The translations under genes were made by a program, and so were the position numbers. Source: Jacaranda mimosifolia (lineage: Eukaryota; Streptophyta; Magnoliopsida; Lamiales; Bignoniaceae). Taken from it: a stretch of 64,000 nucleotides of DNA. Positions 1 through 11,084 of the stretch are shown here, in pieces. The stretch lies in NCBI GenBank assembly GCA_018894105.1, contig CM032127.1:35050760-35114759 (forward strand), given 5' to 3'. Every line of letters starts with the position of its first letter. Within the stretch, counting starts at the first letter, position 1. The notes beneath the pieces were generated by a model. The model worked only from the letters and a program-made list of their open reading frames with translations, was not told where the DNA came from and made no database searches.

Positions 1-1575
1 TTGTAGATTGTCCTACAGGGACATCTATCTTAATTAGCACATTTTCTGCAGGAATATGTGATTTTGTAACTCTTATAGAGTCGGAAAATGCATCAGGCAA
101 TTGATTTGCAATTCTTTGCAAATGTATTATTCTCTGAACTTCAAGTTCACAAGATTTTGTATGAGGATCAAGAAATTCAAGTGATGAATTATTCCACGTG
201 ATTTCCTTTTTCGGTTGATCATTTCCTCCCCCTAATGTTGGGAAATTAGACTCATCAAAATGACAATCTACAAATTTTGCAGTAAATACATCACCTGTTA
301 AGGGTTCAAGATATCGAATGATAGAAGGCGAATCATACCCAATATATATTCCCAATCTTCTATGAGGTCCCATTTTAGTGCGTTGTGGTGTCTCTACAGG
401 GACATAAACTGCACATCCAAAAATTCTCAAATGGATATATTTGGCTCAAAACCAAAGGCCAACTGTAGAGGGGAGTATGTATGATAATTTGTCGGCCTTA
501 ATCGAATAAGTGTTGCTGCATGTAAAATAGCATGTCCCCAAGCAGATATAGGGAGTTTGGTTCTCATTAACAATGGTCTAGCAATTAATTGCAAGCGTTT
601 GATCAATGATTCAGCTAAACCATTTTGTGTGTGAACATAAGCTACAGGATGTTCAACACTAATACCGATTGACATGCAATAGTCATCAAAAGCACGAGAC
701 GAATATTCACCAGCATTATCTAATCGGATTTTCTTTATTGGATATTCTGGAAACTGTGCTCTTAATTTGATAATTTGAGCAAGTAATCTCGCAAACGCCA
801 GGTTGCGAGTTGATAACAAACAAACATGTGACCACCTTGTAGATGCATCAATTAACACCATAAAATATCAAAAAGGTCCACATGTTGGATGAATAGGTCC
901 ACATATGTCACCGTGGATCCTTTCCAGAAATCCTGGGGATTCAGCCCCCACTTTAATTGGTGAAGATCTCGTGATAAGTTTTCCTTGAGAACAAGCAACA
1001 CATGTAAATTCATTTGGTTTCAATACCTTTTGATTCTTCAAAGAATGGCCATGTGAATTTTCAATTATTCTTCTCATCATTATTGACCTAGGATGCCCTA
1101 GACGATCATGCCAAATTATAAAATCTTTGGAATCAGTAAACTTCTGGTTTACTAAATGATACATCTCAATTGCATAAATCTTGGTGCAATATAGGCCAGA
1201 TGAAAGAGAGGGGAATTTTTCTACCACATGTTGGTTCTTAGTAATGCACAAATATTCAACATTCGAGTCATTCATAGTCTCAATATGATATCCATTTCTG
1301 CGGATATCTTTAAAACTTAACAAATTTTTTTGGGACTTAGAAGAAAATAGTGCATTATCTATAACCAATTTTGTTCCTTCAGGGAGCCATATATTTGCTC
1401 TACCGGAGCCTTCAATTAATTTTGCACTACCACTTATGGTATTAACATTTGTTTCTCCCAACTTCAGGTGGGAAAAATAATTCATATCTTTTAGTATTGT
1501 ATGGGTAGTACCATTATCAATAAGGCATACATCTTTTTCCCCATTTGTCGATTCCAAATATTTGGCAATTTCCAT
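1..1575 (-). pseudogene. B1 pol N-terminal part: protease, GAG-pre-integrase, integrase
   Basis: Open stretches at 868-1575, 427-861 and 1-432 are consecutive parts of one copia polyprotein. The first begins with a protease active-site segment (CLIDNGTTHTIL; the family norm is D-S/T-G or a near variant), then the GAG-pre-integrase domain with WHDRLGH and CVACSQGK supplying the HHCC zinc residues, then the integrase start (HGDICGPIHP). A single in-frame TGA at 865-867 separates it from the integrase core (MVLIDASTRWSHVCLL, RLDNAGEYSS, NGLAESLIKR). The family usually has arginine there, so a CGA to TGA change is likely. One missing base near 432-433 shifts the frame, after which reading stays open to base 1 (motif IFGCAVYVPVETPQ). 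The D, D and E catalytic residues all appear present. Confidence 0.9.
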
Positions 1576-1725
1576 ATCTTCTTCAGGAAGATAAATGAAA
1601 AGATAATTAAAAACTGTATTTCATAACAAAAGTACCAAAAATTAAAAGTACATCACTTAAATGAAAATACAAATATAATAAGAGAATGAAAAACAAACTT
1701 TTAGATAATAAATCTAACTAGAGAT

Positions 1726-2774
1726 CTAGTTATTTTGAACGTTACCAATCAAATGGTCAATTTTTCCTTCTGGGTCTTCAAAGAAATCAGCCACATCAAG
1801 ATGAGCTATATCAATATCATTAGCATCATTATCAAAATCATCAATTGAATTAGTGAAATTCACCTCAACACTTTTATTTTTCTTTTTCAATGATGCTTAA
1901 TATAGTTCAACAAGATGCTTTGGGGTTCTACAAATACGAGACCAATGTCCTTTAGCACCGCACCGAAAACAAGAATTATCAGAATCCTTCGAGGATTTCT
2001 CAAGTTTTTTCTCATGAAATCTTTCTTCTTCTGGAGGACTTCCTTGCCTTTATGATAAAATGACCCACGGTTACCATTGTTGTAATTTCGATAGTTGTGT
2101 CGGCCACGACCACGGCTACGACCACGGCCACGACTACGACCATGAGTGCGACCAGAATTAGAAAAATTGGTTGCATTCACTTCAGGGAATGGACTAGAGC
2201 CAGTTGGTCGGCTCTCATGATTTTTCATCAATAGTTCATTATTTTGTTCAGCTACAAGAAGACATGAGATCAATTCAGAATATTTTTTAAATCCCTTCTC
2301 TCGATATTGCTGCTGCAGGAGCAAATTCGATGCATGGAAGGTAGAGAAAGTTTTCTCTAACATATCTTCATCGAAAATATTTTCCCCACATAATTTTAAT
2401 TGGGATGTGATCTTAAACATAGCAGAGTTATACTCGCTTATTGATTTGAAATCTTGTAGCCGCAAATGTAACCAATCATATCGGGCCTTAGGAAGAACAA
2501 CCAACTTCAGGTGGTCATATCTTTCCTTCAAAATTTTCCATAGATCTACAGGATCTTTAACTGTGAGATATTCAATTTTCAAACTCTCATCAAGATGATG
2601 ACGAAGAAAAATCATTGCTTTTGCACGGTTTTGGACAGTAGCCTCATTTTTCTCCACAATTGTGTTTCCGAGACCCATAGCATTAAGATGCATTTCAACA
2701 TCAACAACCCATGATAGATAATTCTTTCCAGAAATGTCAAGAGGTACAAATTCAAATTTAGTCAGATTAGTCAT
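1726..2774 (-). pseudogene. B1 gag (UBN2-type capsid with CCHC zinc knuckle)
   Basis: The ATG at 2774 opens a 295-codon frame beginning MTNLTKFEFVPLDISGKNYL, typical of the plant copia gag domain, with the capsid motif LWKILKERYDHLK near residue 80. An arginine/glycine-rich segment (about residues 205-235) precedes the nucleocapsid part. The track frame ends at 1887, but it is shifted near 2030. In the other frame a zinc knuckle, CFRCGAKGHWSRIC (CX2CX4HX4C), is readable around 1945-1985. That frame has one further stop, TAA near 1899 where lysine is expected, then continues with an acidic tail to a stop at 1726-1728. Gag would package element RNA in cytoplasmic particles. This copy is inactivated by one frameshift and one stop. 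Confidence 0.9.
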
Positions 2775-2865
2775 AAGGAAAGAAATAAACAGCCTTACCT
2801 TAATATTATCTTGAATTGCTTAAACAACAGGGTCTTCAACTTTTACTATATTTCACGAAGGTAGA

Positions 2866-2880
2866 GTCGTGCTGATAACG
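2866..2880 (-). other. B1 primer-binding site
   Basis: Directly inside the 5' LTR the minus strand reads CGTTATCAGCACGAC, a form often seen after copia LTRs in plants and thought to pair with an internal part of initiator tRNA-Met. It would prime minus-strand cDNA synthesis. The assignment rests on position and remembered family pattern. Confidence 0.7.
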
Positions 2881-3196
2881 TGTTGTAAAATAATGCCAAG
2901 ATAATTAAACTTGACTGATGAAAATATGAAATATAATAAAAGAGAATAAGACAAAGAGATATAGGTAGGAATTCAATAAGCCTTTTGATTAGCTTCTGTT
3001 GTATTTCTTACTTACAAATGAGGTTCCAAAACCCTCAATTTATAGAGTTACAAAATGGGGGATTCATAAATGATCATAAATTGAATCACATAGTTCAACA
3101 AATTTTATTTATGAATTACGAAGATCAAGGAATTCAAGGGGGATGAATGTGAGTTGAGAATGTAAATGGACATCCACAATTAATATATTCATAACA
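2881..3196 (-). repeat. B1 5' LTR, 316 bp
   Basis: On the minus strand the repeat starts TGTTATGAATATATTAATTG at 3196 and ends in ..ACA at 2881, so it has the usual TG..CA ends, with the primer-binding site adjoining. A GTGGATGTCCATTTAC tract follows the start, typical of this short-LTR copia group. The partner LTR is outside the window, so the target-site duplication cannot be checked. The candidate left half is the 5 bases after 3196, AAATC. Confidence 0.85.
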
Positions 3197-4343
3197 AAAT
3201 CCTGTTTCTTGTATAGCGTGAATTTCCAAAAGTAAAAAGTGGCGATCTCATCCCCTTCGTGTGGATTTCAGTATTTTTATTAAATTAGGAATGAACCGAT
3301 TTGGGATCACGTTTATTAAAATTCTCATATTACAAACTTTGTATTCACAAATACATCATATTATATTATTAAACTAGCATGTGTCATGTTTGTGCATGAA
3401 TTAAATTAATTATAATTAAAAATTGACTATAAGGACAATTTGATAACTTGATTAAAAATGACAATAAATCTAAACTTATATAACTAAATAAAAGGATCAG
3501 CGAGCTTAAACGACAAGTCAAACCCATAAAGAAGAGCAAAAAAATCCTAATGGGCCTTACCTCATCAAGACTAAAAATTATAAATACCAAATCCCGGATA
3601 GAACTTGGGGAGAAGAAATCATTGAAAAAATTCTCAAAGTGGAAGAACTCTCAAGAAAAGAAGATATCTCTGCATGTGTTCCAAATAAAACAAACTGACT
3701 CACTGTTATCTTTCGAAAAGGGCCTAGCTCCATTTTCAACATTCTGCAGCTGTCTATGGGAACTCAAAGGAAGAAAAAGGAAAATTGAAGATGTAGACAA
3801 GATCAAAAGCTCACGAACCTAGCAATCAAGTGCCCCAATGACGGAGAATATGGAGAGTTACCAAAGAGAACTACTGCCCAACCCAGCATTGGAGCTTGCT
3901 CGTAACACATAGCTAGCACCTGTACAGACACCTCCCCTTGGAGAATTTGTTTTACCAATCGCTTAGGAGGTGTTGAGAACTTCGTTGGAGAATGCTAATA
4001 CCTAGGCCATAGCTAGAGCAGTTGCCCACTATGCCAAAGAGCGTCGCTCTCGAGAACCACAACAATCCTCCCATAGGAATTGGGGGGGCTTCATCATTAC
4101 CCAAGAGATCTTAGTGAAAAGTTGACCTATGATGTGACGTCGCTCTCCCTTTTATACCTTACTAAGGAGACACTCACTCTTTGCTCTAGGCGGATTAGCA
4201 AGAACTAGCACATATGGGAGTTCAGACGCATTCTTTGGTACCGCAACCATCTAGAGGAATAGGAAGCCAATACCATCCATTGGCCTTCGCTCTCCCAAGG
4301 CATAGTCCATTTTCTCCATCGATCCTAATGGAAGCACTTCCCT
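3197..4343. other. Unclassified AT-rich DNA between B1 and the family A nest
   Basis: No intact gene. 3200-3540 is AT-rich with no recognisable signal. From about 3580 to 4340 the plus strand becomes more mixed in composition and includes a 90-codon open frame (3550-3822), lysine- and serine-rich, without a domain I recognise. The stretch 3770-4130 contains short broken plus-strand frames (for example MENYQRELL-like and AVAHYAKERRSREPQQ) that resemble the start of a retroelement gag after its leader, perhaps of the Ty3/gypsy Tat type. That is a weak guess. It ends abruptly where A1 gag begins. Confidence 0.5.
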
Positions 4344-4958
4344 AACAAGTAAGATGTGTCATGTTGGTCTCCATGTCTAACGAGCTCCGAAGACTCATGA
4401 GCACATGAAACACGCTCTAGAGATCTATGTACACCTACAAGAGTTGTATTGTGTACAATCAAGACATGAAAGGTTCGCTTTGTCAGAAGAGCTCTTTAGA
4501 TCAAGGATGAGTGAGGGGTCTAACGTCCATGATCACAACCTCAAAATGATAAGACTCATCGAGAAGCTTGGACAATTAGATGTGGTCATGGACAATGACC
4601 TCGACATGGATTTAATCCTCCTGTCATTGCCACAATCGTTCGACCAATTCGTTATGAACTTCCACATATCCAAATAAGAAGTTACGATTAACGAATTAGT
4701 GAATATGCTTGTGACCTCCGAGGCAACTATGAGAAATGAGAAACCTCTTATGCTTGCATCCTTTTCCAAGTCGAAGGCCCCGGTCCTAGAAAGGGAGATA
4801 AGAGGAAGAAGAGTTCTTCATCTAAAGGAAAGCAACTCGAGAAAAGTTCCGCGAAGGTTAAGAAGAAGGCTAAAATCGAAGCAAGTTGTTTCCATTGTGG
4901 TGAGAAGGGACATTGGAAGAGAAATTGCAAAGCTTACCTCGCAACTCTTGAGAAGGGT
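4344..4958 (+). pseudogene. A1 gag, C-terminal part
   Basis: Two open stretches (4405-4677 and 4699-4789) share one frame and carry the family A capsid motifs HLQELY, RHERFALS and QFVMNF. The stop between them (TAA, 4675-4677) replaces a glutamine found in the sister copy A5, which fits a CAA to TAA change. A frameshift near 4790 moves the reading frame. The zinc knuckle then appears at 4887-4928 as CFHCGEKGHWKRNC, a perfect CX2CX4HX4C. The N-terminal third of gag is missing because the element is truncated at 4344. Confidence 0.88.
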
Positions 4959-6440
4959 ATGTACTTTATTGAAGTGCACTTGACGACTAATTCTTCCTCA
5001 TGGGTATTTGATACCGCATGTGGTTCTCACATTTGTAATTCGTTACAGGGGACGGAAAGAAGAAATAGTCTTCATGAAAGGGATATGATCCTCCACCTAG
5101 GAAATGGAGCACGAGTTGCCGCCACTTTTCAATACGTTATCAAGTTGGACTTGGAGAATACTTGCATTGTATTGATTCAGTTTATTATGTACCCATCTTG
5201 TTAAGAACATTATTTCAATTCCCATTCTTAATAATGAAGGATTTGATTTTTCTATATCAAATGGGATGTTGAAAGCATTAAAAAATGGTTCTTTAATTGC
5301 AAAAGTTACATTAATTAACGGATTGTACATACTTGATTCTCAACCTTCACTAATGCACATTCAATCAAGTAAAAGAAAATTAGATAACCAAGAAGATGCC
5401 ATTCTATGGCATGCAGGACTGGGGCATATTTCTAAAAATAGGATGAACAAGTTAGAAGCTTTCACAGCACTAAATGTTAGTGGCATTGAAGATCTTTCTA
5501 CTTGTGAATCTTGTTTAAAGGGAAAAATGATCAAGGCTCATTTTTTAGGACAAACGGAGTGCTCCACAAGTCTTTTAGATTTGATTCATACGAATGTTTG
5601 TGACCTACTAAGAGTTAGTGGGAGAGGGGGCTATTCTTACTTCATCACCTTCATCAATGATTATAGTCGGTTCATACACGTGTATCTTATGAAGAACAAG
5701 TCCGAAGCCTTTGAAAAGTTCAAAGAGTACAGGAATGAAGTGCAAAATCAATTGGGGTTAAGTATCAAAGCTCTTCGATTGGATTGAAGGAGAGAATACT
5801 TAAGCACCAAATTCTTGGGGTTATCTAAAAGAGAATGGAATTCTCTCTTAATGGACTCCACCTGGCACATCTCAACATAATGGAGTAGCTGAGAGGAAAA
5901 ATCGTACCTTATTGGACATGGTATATCCCATGATGAGCTTTTTCGATGTGCCCATATCCTTTTGGGGATACACCTTACAAACGACGGTGAGGTTACTAAA
6001 TTTAGTACCCTCAAAGTCAGTACCAAAGACACCACATGAGATGTCGTCTGGCAAAGCACCCTCTTACCGATATCTCAAGTTTGGGGATCTCCTGCCTACG
6101 TGAGATGGACAGTGGGAGATAAGTTGGATAGTAGATCCACTTTGTGCAAGTTTGTGGGATAACTTAGAGAGTCTACGGGTTATTAATTTTATGATCCCCC
6201 GAAACAAAGGGTGTTTATTTCAAAGAACGCCTACTTTTTGGAAAAGAAATTTCTATTGGATATAAAGGGCATTATCATTGAACTTGATGAAGTTCAAGAT
6301 GATCAAGAAATCCCACAAGCGGTGGAAACAAATAAGCAACAAGAGCCTCACACACAACCTCTGAGAAGGTTAGACCGAATCAAGAAGTAATCCGAAAGGT
6401 TTGGATTTCTTCACAAGACCGGCCAGTCGGATAGTGATCC
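4959..6440 (+). pseudogene. A1 protease, GAG-pre-integrase and integrase
   Basis: The protease site reads WVFDTACGSHIC (about 4998-5035; the usual D-T-G has become D-T-A). A frameshift near 5200 leads into 5266-5787, which holds the GAG-pre-integrase HHCC zinc finger (ILWHAGLGHIS, CESCLKGK) and the integrase start. The first catalytic aspartate is replaced by asparagine (HTNVCD, codon 5593-5595). The second is present in ALRLD but is followed at once by a stop. The third catalytic region and the integrase C-terminal region (5840-6390) are readable in several frames, for example SFWGYT, VPSKSVPKTP and KFVG. It is inactive by sequence. Confidence 0.87.
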
Positions 6441-7975
6441 GAAGACTTATGAGGAAGCTATGTTGGACATAGATTTAGGAAGTTGGCTGGAAGCGATGAG
6501 ATCCGAAATGGACTCCATGTATTCCAACAAAGTATGGACTTTGGTAGATCCACCAGAGGTAATAGTTCTTATTGGTTGCAAGTGGATCTATAAGCGAAAG
6601 CTTGGAGTGGATGAAGAAGTGGTGACTTTTAAGGCGCAACTAGTGGCAAAGAGTTACACTCAAAGACTCCTGTATTGATTTCAAGGAAACTTTTTCACCG
6701 GTTGCAATGCCTAAGTCCATTTTGATTCTATTTGCCATAGCCGCATATTATGACTATGAGATATGGCAAATGGAAAACTGCTTTCCTCAATGGTGACATT
6801 GAAAAAGAAATTTATATGGACCAACCACAAGGTCTTATATCTAATGGGAGTGAGCAAAATGTTTGCAAACTCTAGAGATCCTTTTATCCTTTTGCAAACT
6901 CTAGAGATCCTTTTATGGACTTAAACAAGCACCCCGAAGTTGGAACATACGTTTTGACAAAATGGTCAAATTGTTTGGCTTTGTCAAAAATGTGTACGAA
7001 CTATATGTGTATAAGAAGGCTGGTGGGAGTAGTGTACAGTTTATTGTGCTTTATGTCGATGACATCCTTTTCATTGGGAATGAGGTAGGAATGTTAGAGT
7101 GTACTAAAGCGTGGTTATCTACTCAATTCTCCATGAAGGGTTTGGGAGAAGCATCCTATGTATTGGGAATACATATCTATAGAGATAGATCTAAGAGGAT
7201 GCTGGGTCTATCCCAAACCTCGTATATTGACAAAGGACTAAAGAGGTTTAGTATGAAAGAATCCAAGAATGAATTCATTCTCATGGGACATGGCATTCGT
7301 CTCTCCAAGCTATGGCCCCTAAGACTGAAAACGAGAGACAAAGGATGTCCCACATACCTTATGCCTCCGCTTTCGGTAGCATAATATATGCAGTTCAATG
7401 TACAAGATTGGATATGGCACACTCGCTAAGTGTTACAACTAAGTTCAATCCAATCCCCGTGAGAGTCATTGGATAGCCATTAAAGCAATCCTTAAGTACT
7501 TGAGAAAGATTAAGGATTTGTTTTTGGTATACGACAATGGAAAACTAAAACTAGAGGGGTTTTCGGATTCAAGTTTCCAATCTGATGTAGATGACCTGAA
7601 ATCCACTTCTGGATTTGTATTTTACCTCAATGGCAGCACGGTGAGTTGGAAGAGTTCTAAATAAGACACCACAACCAATTCCACTGTAGAGGCAGAATAT
7701 ATTGCGGCTTCAAAAGCCACAAAGGAAGGTGTTTGGATGAAAAACTTCATTCAAGAGTTGAATGTAGTACCCAGCATTGCTAACCTAGTGGTTGTCTATT
7801 GTGATAACAACGAGGCGGTAGCACAAGCTAAAAAGCTAAGATCTCATCAAAAATCCAAGCACATTTTGAGGCGATATCATTTGATCCGAGAGATCATTGA
7901 TATAGGCAACATCCAAGTAGAGATAGTCGCCTTGGAAGAGAATATAGCAGATTCACTGATAAAACCCCTAACGTA
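6441..7975 (+). pseudogene. A1 reverse transcriptase and RNase H
   Basis: RVT_2-type reverse transcriptase begins near 6450 (WLEAMRSEMDSM, VWTLVDPP, GCKWIYKRKL). Frameshifts follow at 6680-6960, including a 29-bp tandem duplication. The catalytic segment QFIVLYVDDILFIGNE is intact, with YVDD at 7052-7063. After another break near 7310 the RNase H part resumes at about 7600 (VEAEYIAAS, VVYCDNNEAVAQA, SKHILRRYHLIREI) and stays open to a TAA at 7974-7976. The frame ends just before the polypurine tract, as in sister copies. Confidence 0.9.
6862..6919 (+). repeat. 29-bp tandem duplication in A1 RT
   Basis: TTTGCAAACTCTAGAGATCC occurs at 6862 and again at 6891. The 29-bp unit is single in the equivalent place of A3, A4 and A7. 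It is a private duplication that disrupts the reading frame. Confidence 0.85.
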
Positions 7976-8034
7976 AAAGGTCTTCAAAGGACATCTTGAG
8001 AAGATGGGTCTCAAAGCCACGGGGCATTGACTTT

Positions 8035-8050
8035 AGGGCAAGAGGGAGAT
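8035..8050 (+). other. A1 polypurine tract
   Basis: AGGGCAAGAGGGAGAT sits directly before the TG of the 3' LTR. This is where plus-strand DNA synthesis is primed. Equivalent tracts precede the other plus-strand family A 3' LTRs at 21334-21349, 31100-31115 and 59470-59485. Minus-strand counterparts are at 11069-11084 and 33514-33529. Confidence 0.85.
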
Positions 8051-10161
8051 TGTTGGAATAGTACCCAGCAAGCCAATTAGATTGGCATTGTAAAACTATT
8101 TCTTTGTATAATAACTTCGATTGAATGATATTCTTTATATGACCATCTTTATCTTATGCTCTTTATTACTTCACTTGCATTTGGATAAAGCCCTTAGATC
8201 ACTCATGACTACGGAACTTGGTTCGGTGACCATGTAATAAGTCTTACACGATTGTGATCTTAAATCTTCCAAGTCATAAGATCTTACAAGATAGGGCATC
8301 TAAGATCCAGATAGACTTGCACTAATGATGCATAAATCCAATAATTGAATATTGCTTCGTCCCATGAGCAACCATATGAGACATGGGTGTATGTTAGTGA
8401 ATGCTTGTTAGAGAACAAGGCACTGAAGACCCACTAGAGAATCTACTAGATAGCTGGAGTGGCGAGTTCTCCAGCTTGCGCTAGTGCATATTACTAGTCC
8501 TTTGACCTGAGGATCTATGGTAACCTTGTGTCTGGTCCTTATACTTTGATTCTTCCTTGACCGCTTAGCGGGTTTTTTAGGTTGAGGTTGGTTATAAGCT
8601 ACTAAACATGGAGGTTTGTGAGATCCAAAATGGAATTTGACTCATTGCTTTTGTGAAGGGCGAGTACATCTCCTATCTGTTCTGTAATGATCGATTTTGA
8701 GAAATCCTTACGCAAGGTGGTATGATAATTTGGAAAAGAAGTTTTCCAAAGTGAGGTCATACAAAAGAATCAAACATTGGGAATAGAGATAAGTGTCGAG
8801 GCTATTAGGGAGCCGACAATTAGTTGGGCTCCATGGGCTTGAGATTGGACATCAATGATGGAGATTGGGTACTCTTCAATTAATGAGATTAATTGAATTG
8901 AGTCAATTAGTTTAAAAGTGTTTTAAACTAAAATAAATATAAAATATTCAAAAGTCGCAAGGAGTTGTGAACCTATGTCTAATGAATGGTAGAACCTATT
9001 GGGTCACACACAAAATCCAATTTGCTTCCCAGTTAATGGAGGAATTTTCTAAATGTTAGAAAATTATTTCATGAGATCGATTTTGAGGTGTCCAATTTGA
9101 AGGTCACTTTTGACTTGATTAATTTAAGTGTTAAATTAATCAATTAATTTAAGGAGTTAAATTAAACCAATAATTAAGAAGTTAATTTTTTTGTGCCAAA
9201 TGATCATGAATTGGTCAAGTTAACTTAAAGAGTTAACTTAACAAAATTGAGCTTAAAAGTTAAGCTTGTTTGACTTAAGAGTCAAGTCAAAGGTTAATTA
9301 ATCAAATTAAAGCGTTTAATTTAATTAAAGAGAAGAATACCTTTTTGAGGGAAAATTCAAATGAAAGTTTTATTTAAATTAGCATTTTAAATAATTTGAA
9401 ATTAGATTTCAAATGTAATTGAAATGCATACAAATTTAAATAAGATTTGAATTTGAATTTGCCACCTTGGCAAGACAAGTGGCCACCCCCCTTGAGGAAG
9501 GTGTGATGCTACCTTGGTATCACACATTCCTTCCTCTATATATAGATACAGAGGTGAGAGAGGATAAGCCATTAAGTGCAATTAGTGTGAAGATTAGAAT
9601 ATTTCACATTTCAAAAACTCTCTCCAAGCATTGCATCATGGGTTGATGCCTTGCTTTGTTTCTTCTTCTACTACCTCAAATAAGCCTCTACCATTATTTT
9701 TCTCCACTCTTACTCCAGCTAAAAGCGAGGAGAAATTTGGAAGTTCAATTGGTGTATGGATCATCACAATAGAGGTAAAACATTTGGTTTGCTAGCTTTG
9801 GAAATCCATTAAAACAGAGCAGCGATTTGATGAATATTTTCCAGGAGATCTAGAAGGTTTTTTTATTCGAATTTTTCACAGTATCTTCTTCAAGGTGTTC
9901 AGAGGATACAAATTTTTTTTGGTCATTTTTTGAGAAGTTTAACTATGGCAAAAGTTGCTCTCTTCCTGCTGCACCACTGTTTGGCCGATTCTGGATTGGT
10001 GAATAGTTCACCATTTTCTCCTTGGAAATTTGCTATTCAAGATAACTCTATACCTAAATCTAAATCTCTAGCATGATTAGATCCTTGTTATCTTGTAAAG
10101 CACTAGTTTATTTAAGCTTTTGATGTTTTATTATTGGATCCTAGTGCATTACTTGCCTTCA
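8051..10161 (+). repeat. A1 3' LTR, 2111 bp
   Basis: Starts TGTTGGAATAGTACCCAGCA after the polypurine tract and ends ACTTGCCTTCA. The end is set by comparison with A7, where the same LTR end is followed by the primer-binding site. It contains the dyad plus TATA box (9500-9546) and an AT-rich tract of short inverted repeats with TTAA-type stems (about 9115-9330). It is followed directly by minus-strand LTR sequence. Confidence 0.9.
9500..9546 (+). promoter_or_regulatory. LTR dyad and TATA box (A1)
   Basis: A near-palindrome with 11-base arms (GGTGTGATGCT / GTATCACACA, spacer ACCTTG) at 9500-9526 is followed 10 bases later by CTATATATAG (9536-9545). The same pair occurs in the other family A LTRs. 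The TATA box probably drives element transcription. The dyad may bind a regulator. Confidence 0.65.
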
Positions 10162-11068
10162 CAACTAATTGGTCGAAATGAATGCTTTTGGAGAACCATT
10201 ATAGCTCTATGCGTACCATGCAAATACGGTCTTTTCTTCTCCTATCTCAAAATAGGCATGGGGCAAAATATTTATCGGTTCCCTAATAGCTTCGATACTA
10301 TGTCTCTATTCTTAATGACCGATTCCTCTTATTACTTCGTCTTTGGAAAACTCCTTTTCCAAATTGTCATACTGCCTTGCTTAAGGATTTCTTATAATCG
10401 ATCACTATAGACTACATAGGGGATGCACTCGCCCTTCACAAAGACGAGGAGTCGGATTTCATCTTGGATCTCAAAAACCTCCATATCTAAGTAGCTCATG
10501 CGCAATCTCTACCCGAAGGCCTGCTAAATGACTAATGCGGAGTCAATGCATGAGGACCTAAACACAAGGTTACCATGGATCCTCAGATCAAAGTACTAAT
10601 TATATGCACTAGCGTAAGAAGGAGAACTTGCCACATCGACTTGCCACTTTAGCTATCTAGTAGATTCTCCGGTAAGTCTTTAGTTCCTTGTTCCATAACA
10701 AGCACACATTGACATGCATCCATATCTTATATGGGATTGCCCATTGAATTGAACAATATCCAAATCCTTGGATCTATGCATTGTCAGTGTAAGTTTATTT
10801 GAATCTTAGATGCCCTGTCTCTTAAGATCATATAACTTGGAAGAGTTATGATCTTGACCATGTAAGACTTACTCCATGATCACCACCCAGTGTGTGACCA
10901 AATTCCTTAGTCTTGTTTGATCTAAGGGCTTCAACCAAATGCCAGTGATATAGATATAAGTATAAGATGAAGATGGCCATATTATTAATATCATTCAATC
11001 AAGATTGTATCACTAGTGAAATAGTTTACACCACCAATCTAATTGGTTTACAGGATACTATTCCAACA
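10162..11068 (-). repeat. A2 3' LTR fragment (first 907 bp of the LTR)
   Basis: Reverse complement of the 5' portion of a family A LTR. On the minus strand it starts TGTTGGAATAGTATCC at 11068, directly after a polypurine tract (11069-11084), and is cut at 10162 by the end of A1. It belongs to the copia coding remains at 11085-13230. The track frame 10120-10410 lies in this fragment and is chance. Confidence 0.88.
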
Positions 11069-11084
11069 ATCTTCCACTTGCCCT

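Larger units (their letters stand above)
1..3196 (-). mobile_element. B1: 5' part of a Ty1/copia retrotransposon (LTR, gag, protease, integrase)
   Basis: Read on the minus strand this element runs from its 5' LTR (2881-3196) through a primer-binding site, gag, protease, the GAG-pre-integrase domain and integrase, and leaves the window at base 1 before RT. Integrase ahead of RT is the diagnostic Ty1/copia order. The frames are damaged in only a few places: one frameshift and one stop in gag, one stop and one frameshift in integrase. It therefore looks much younger than the family A copies. Its sequence and LTR are unrelated to family A. The 3' half and 3' LTR should lie to the left of the window. 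The lineage within copia is not assigned. Confidence 0.93.
4344..10161 (+). mobile_element. A1: 5'-truncated family A Ty1/copia element with intact 3' LTR
   Basis: Begins abruptly inside gag (4344) and runs through protease, integrase, RT, RNase H and polypurine tract to a complete 3' LTR (8051-10161). The leader and 5' LTR, present in A3 and A7, are missing. The bases after the LTR end (from 10162) are the interior of an LTR of the same family in opposite orientation. A1 therefore seems to have inserted into that LTR and then lost its left half together with the left half of its target. Several stops and frameshifts make it non-coding. Confidence 0.9.

Noticed and set aside
3550..3822. 90-codon plus-strand frame as a small host gene
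   Set aside because: No recognisable domain, lysine/serine-rich composition expected from AT-rich DNA, no promoter or intron signals, and surrounded by retroelements.
10120..10410. 96-codon frame as a membrane protein (hydrophobic translation)
   Set aside because: It crosses the junction between two inverted LTRs and reads antisense LTR sequence; equivalents in other LTRs are not open.
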